Below the pieces are notes generated by a model. The model was not told where the DNA came from. It saw nothing but the letters and a program-made list of their open reading frames with translations, and searched no databases. DNA of 64,000 nucleotides from an uncultured Acidimicrobiales bacterium (GTDB lineage Bacteria > Actinomycetota > Acidimicrobiia > Acidimicrobiales > CATQHL01). Position numbers and translations under genes: made by a program. Below are positions 60,521-64,000 of this stretch, piece by piece. The stretch lies in NCBI GenBank assembly GCA_958295925.1, contig CATQHL010000001.1:943931-1007930 (forward strand), in the 5' to 3' direction. Every line of letters begins with the position of its first letter. Position 1 is the first letter of the stretch.

Positions 60521-62266
60521 TCAGCCCGTCGGCGGGATCATCGGCAACAGCACAAAGTTCTGGCGCCCAGGGCCGAAGTGCAAACTCACTTCGTTGTCGA
60601 AGATCTCCGGAGGCCGGTCCCGGACATCGTCGTGCAGGAAGGGCCCGCAGCCCCGCAGCTCGTTCTTGAAGTTCGACAGGCGAAGCCCAGAGGTGTCGCC
60701 TCCGTACTCGTAGTCGCGGCCGCGCACCGAGAAGCCCACTCGGAAGCCCTCGGGCACAATGATTGATGTCGGCCAGATTTCTATGTCCAACTCGTAGATC
60801 TCGCCCGGGTTGAGAGGCTGCGGATCGGTGTGCGTGTGGTACGGACGCCAGGGCTTGGACAACCCCGGGTCAAGCCGCCGGTGAGATGCCCTCAACCAGC
60901 CCTGGGCAATCGGCGTATGCGGATCGATGGCGCCCATGAAGGTGACCTCTTCGCCATCGGTGTCGAACACCCTCACGACGGCGAAGATGTCGGCATCGGT
61001 GCTTGAGGATGAGATGCAAAGCTTGGCCGCTATCGGGCCGGTTATTTCCGTCTCCGACTCCAGGGGCGGAGTGAAAAATGTGAGCCCTTCCGAGGAGGCT
61101 TCGTAGCTGAGCGTTTCGGCAGATGTCGGCTCAGATGTGCTCAACCGCTCGCCTTCGGCGTGAAGGTTCAGTTGTTTCCAGACAGTGCGCGGAATAGGCC
61201 AGTCGTCCTCTGACCGCTCCGTGAAGCCATCCACGCCTCGAACCTGCAGCAGCACGCGCGGGGCGTCGTCCCATCCGGTGTCCTCGCCCTTGAGGAAGTG
61301 GCCGAAGAAGCGCTTCTGCAGGTCCACCCCGTAGTCGGTGTAGTACTCCGTCCAGTGTTCAATCCCGTGCACCTCCAGCCATCGCTGCGGGGAGGCGGCA
61401 CGCAGGTACGCCTCGAAGTTGCCCCTCGGATGCAGCCCCTGCCCTCCCCAGTTGGCCGCAGAAAGGAAAGGCACGACAACCTTCGACCAGTCGGGGGAGC
61501 GCTGTGCGTGATACTCGTCGTCGGTCGGGTGGGCAAGAATCTCGTTACCGAAGTCGCAGCGGTTCCGAGCCAGTTCCTCCTCGGTCAGAGTGTGGGGGCC
61601 GGCCACCGGCTCGCCGGTGTTGGGATTGCGGTAACCGCGCTCCCCCACGCCGTACTGCACCGTCTTTACTTGCATGTCGTACCAGTTGTCCCAGAAAGTG
61701 CAGAGGATGCCGCCGTGGTGGGTCATGTCGCGGTACCACTCCGCGGCCCCCTCCCAGGGAATCATCGCCTCAAGGTGGGGTGGCTGGAGGGAGGCCACAT
61801 GCCACTGGTTGATTGCGTAGTAAGAGATGCCGGAGAGGCCTACCTTGCCGTTGCTCCAAGGCTGGACCCCAGCCCAGCCTATGCAGTCGTAAAAGTCCTT
61901 CGTCTCGCGCGGCGAAAAGTGGTCGATGCACCCCGGGGAGCAGCCAGTGCCCCGTGAGTCCACCCTCACGCACGCATAGCCGTCTGGCACCCACTTCTCT
62001 GGGTCGCAGACTTCCCAACTCTGGTACTTGTTGGTGCTGCCGGCGGTGACGTCCGGGTGCAGTTCCGCCATGCGCTGCCAGGCGCTGGGGTATCCCTCCT
62101 GAAATGCCAGGCCCTTGGCGTAGGGGCCGTAGGAGAGCAGCACGGGGTAACCGCCTTCGTCGTCGGGGCGGTAGACGTCCGCTCGCAACACCAGCCCGTC
62201 GTCCATCTCAATCTCGACGTTCCAGTCGATGCGCATTCCGTCTCTAACTTCACTGCGTGTGGTCAT
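60521..62266 (-). CDS. CocE/NonD-type alpha/beta hydrolase (X-Pro dipeptidyl-peptidase S15 family)
   Basis: A 581-residue hydrolase. The N-terminal LRADVYRPDDEGGYPVLLSYGPYAKG and VRVDSRGTGCSPG blocks are typical; the nucleophile elbow is VGLSGISYYAINQW. The cap region follows, and the C-terminal half (from about residue 370) is a jelly-roll domain with ITGPIAAKLCISSSSTDADI and PGEIYELDIEIWPTSIIVPEG. Family members cleave X-Pro peptides, cocaine, cephalosporin esters or similar. No signal peptide. It runs leftward, convergent with the VOC gene (57 bases) and divergent from the next gene. Confidence 0.92.
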   Translation of the reverse strand: MTTRSEVRDGMRIDWNVEIEMDDGLVLRADVYRPDDEGGYPVLLSYGPYAKGLAFQEGYPSAWQRMAELHPDVTAGSTNKYQSWEVCDPEKWVPDGYACVRVDSRGTGCSPGCIDHFSPRETKDFYDCIGWAGVQPWSNGKVGLSGISYYAINQWHVASLQPPHLEAMIPWEGAAEWYRDMTHHGGILCTFWDNWYDMQVKTVQYGVGERGYRNPNTGEPVAGPHTLTEEELARNRCDFGNEILAHPTDDEYHAQRSPDWSKVVVPFLSAANWGGQGLHPRGNFEAYLRAASPQRWLEVHGIEHWTEYYTDYGVDLQKRFFGHFLKGEDTGWDDAPRVLLQVRGVDGFTERSEDDWPIPRTVWKQLNLHAEGERLSTSEPTSAETLSYEASSEGLTFFTPPLESETEITGPIAAKLCISSSSTDADIFAVVRVFDTDGEEVTFMGAIDPHTPIAQGWLRASHRRLDPGLSKPWRPYHTHTDPQPLNPGEIYELDIEIWPTSIIVPEGFRVGFSVRGRDYEYGGDTSGLRLSNFKNELRGCGPFLHDDVRDRPPEIFDNEVSLHFGPGRQNFVLLPMIPPTG

Positions 62267-62403
62267 TTTCTGCGTCCTCTCTAATGCGTAAGGCTTCCCA
62301 GCCTTGAGCCTTCCGCGCCTTGCGCCGCGACTGGCCGGGAAGCCTCGCTGCCGTGTTTACTGAACTTATTAGGCAAAAGCCAACACGACTAGCATAAATC
62401 CGC

Positions 62404-63948
62404 ATGCCTGGATGGCTGACAGCGTTGATAGTGGTCGGGGGAATCCTCCTGGCGGTCACGGTTTATGACCTCCTTCAGCGCGATCACACCATCCTTCGCA
62501 ACTTCCCCGTTATCGGGCATTTTCGATACCTGCTGGAAGCCATCGGCCCTGAACTGCGCCAGTACATCGTCACCAACAACGAGGAGGAGCGCCCGTTCAA
62601 CAGGGCCAAGCGACGTTGGATCTACGCCTCCGCCAAAAGGGAGAACCCCCTCTTCGGGTTCGGCACCGACCAGGACCCTGACCGGGCGGGGTTCCTGATC
62701 ATCAAGCACTCCTCATTCCCTTATTCGAAGGAAATCCACCCTGCCGCGCCAGTGCCCTGCGCCAAGGTGCTGGGCGGATGGCGCGACCGACCCGGCAAGT
62801 TCCGCCCTTCCTCAATCGTGAACATCTCCGGAATGAGCTTCGGCTCACTCAGCGGCCCGGCAGTCGAGGCGATGAACAAGGGTGCGGCCCTGGCCGGGTG
62901 CCTCCACAACACAGGCGAAGGCGGTATCTCCGACTACCACCGCCATGGTGGGGAGCTCGTCTATCAGATCGGGACCGGCTACTTCGGATGCCGCCACTCT
63001 GACGGCACTTTCAGCCCCGACGCGCTGTTTGCGAGCCTTGAGAACACGCCGGTGCGAGCCATTGAACTTAAGCTCAGCCAGGGTGCAAAGCCCGGGCTGG
63101 GGGGGCTGCTGCCAGGCATAAAGGTCACGCCTGAGATCGCCCGTGCGCGGGGGGTGCCCGTGGGCAAGTCCGTGAAGAGCCCCAATGCCCACAACAGTTT
63201 CCACGACGTGGACGGCCTGATCGACTTCGTAGAGGAGTTGGCCGATCTGACTGGGCTGCCGGTGGGCATGAAGTCGGCGGTGGGTATGGAAGCTTTCTGG
63301 AACCAACTGGCAAGGCGCATGGCCGAGCGGGGGGAGGGCCCTGACTTCATCACCGTAGATGGCGGCGAGGGCGGCACGGGCGCAGGGCCGCTTGTGTTTA
63401 CCGATCACGTGGCGCTGCCCTTTCGCCGCGCGTTCGCCAGGGTCTACATGGCGTTCGCCGCCAACGAAATGCACCATCACGTCGTATTTGTCGGCAGCGG
63501 CAAACTCGGTTTCGGGCACGCCGCCCTTGCGGCGATGTGCCTTGGCGCCGACCTGATAAGCGTGGGCAGGGAGGCGATGCTCGCCGTGGGGTGCGTCCAG
63601 GCCCAGCGCTGCCACACCGACCGCTGTCCCACCGGCGTGACCACCCACAAACGCCGTCTCACCAGGGGGCTTGATCCCGACGTTAAGGCTGTGCGCTGCG
63701 CAAACTACATCGTCAGCCTGCGAACCGAGTTGCTTCAACTGGCGCACGCCTGCGGAAGGGCGCACCCGGCTCAAGTGGAGACCGACGCGCTTGAACTGCT
63801 AGCCAAAAACCCCAGTGGGAAGATGAGCCTTCACCAGCATTACTGCTACCCCTTCGGGCTGAAGCGATTCTCCGAAAACGACTGGAGGGCCGTCGGAGGT
63901 CTGTGCGACGAGGCCGAGGCGGCCCTTCCTTCCCAGCCGACGGCTTGA
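62404..63948 (+). CDS. membrane-anchored FMN-binding glutamate-synthase-like protein
   Basis: A 514-residue protein. An N-terminal transmembrane helix (LTALIVVGGILLAVTVYDLL) is followed by a GltS-type FMN (beta/alpha)8 barrel: SIVNISGMSFGSLSGPAVEAMN, NTGEGGISDYHRHGG, LKLSQGAKPGLGGLLPG, DFITVDGGEGGTGAGP, GADLISVGREAMLAVGC, and a cluster motif CVQAQRCHTDRCPTG. It lacks the glutaminase domain of true glutamate synthase. The role of these stand-alone proteins is not settled. It starts 137 bases from the divergent hydrolase gene. The last 52 bases of the window after its stop show no feature. Confidence 0.92.
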   Translation: MPGWLTALIVVGGILLAVTVYDLLQRDHTILRNFPVIGHFRYLLEAIGPELRQYIVTNNEEERPFNRAKRRWIYASAKRENPLFGFGTDQDPDRAGFLIIKHSSFPYSKEIHPAAPVPCAKVLGGWRDRPGKFRPSSIVNISGMSFGSLSGPAVEAMNKGAALAGCLHNTGEGGISDYHRHGGELVYQIGTGYFGCRHSDGTFSPDALFASLENTPVRAIELKLSQGAKPGLGGLLPGIKVTPEIARARGVPVGKSVKSPNAHNSFHDVDGLIDFVEELADLTGLPVGMKSAVGMEAFWNQLARRMAERGEGPDFITVDGGEGGTGAGPLVFTDHVALPFRRAFARVYMAFAANEMHHHVVFVGSGKLGFGHAALAAMCLGADLISVGREAMLAVGCVQAQRCHTDRCPTGVTTHKRRLTRGLDPDVKAVRCANYIVSLRTELLQLAHACGRAHPAQVETDALELLAKNPSGKMSLHQHYCYPFGLKRFSENDWRAVGGLCDEAEAALPSQPTA

Positions 63949-64000
63949 GGTTTCCTAAAGCCCTAGGATTTCACGCAATGTCAACTGTCGAAGCCCCTGC

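Overview
The window is GC-rich, densely coded DNA from one bacterial chromosome. The order rplM-rpsI-glmM at the left edge, the many GTG/TTG starts and the strings of catabolic paralogs suggest an Actinomycetota genome. An Acidimicrobiia-like marine or host-associated lineage is my inference only. No tRNA, rRNA, CRISPR array, transposase or integrase was recognised.

Left region (1-15.3 kb). glmM (cut by the window edge), rpsI and rplM run leftward. Next comes a ten-gene leftward block: amidohydrolase, HbpS/GlcG-like protein, a complete oligopeptide-type ABC transporter (binding protein with an alanine-rich coiled coil, two permeases, two ATPases), RidA, gamma-glutamyltransferase and a nitrilase-superfamily enzyme. 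Several junctions overlap by 1-4 bases, so it reads as a pathway for import and hydrolysis of an amide or peptide-like compound. A UbiD-type decarboxylase (leftward) and an MFS exporter (rightward) follow.

Middle region (15.3-34.7 kb). This is the most unusual part. Five very similar secreted RCC1-like beta-propeller lipoproteins, each with 14 Cys-x9-Cys blades, stand head to tail with a period of about 2.5 kb. Upstream lies a 1171-residue secreted zinc metalloprotease-like protein with Cys-rich repeats and poly-Thr linkers. Further upstream are a frameshifted, divergent RCC1-like gene enclosed by a perfect 39-bp direct repeat, an RCC1 relic, and a broken paralog of the protease. Copies 1-4 of the array each carry a relic of the 3' end of the protease gene, which shows how the array was amplified. 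Sequence differences between copies are patchy and mosaic, which points to continuing gene conversion.

Right region (34.7-64 kb). Short catabolic operons, often divergent: marR-hpaC-hpaB; DUF2848-cupin-ubiX; a triple-RidA fusion opposite a barbiturase/cyanurate-hydrolase family enzyme and a carboxymuconolactone-decarboxylase-like protein; a GMC oxidoreductase with its small subunit, a ferredoxin and a low-GC VWA lipoprotein; an XRE-cupin regulator with an FAD oxidoreductase and a CoA transferase; a four-gene BMP/Nup-type nucleoside ABC transporter; a ferredoxin-P450 pair; a YfbK-type VWA lipoprotein; an acyl-CoA dehydrogenase homolog; a VOC protein; a CocE/S15 hydrolase; and an FMN-binding glutamate-synthase-like protein. 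Flavin monooxygenase, flavin reductase, RidA, cyclic-amide hydrolase and nucleobase-type importer together suggest uptake and oxidative ring opening of an N-heterocycle. The substrate cannot be read from the sequence.
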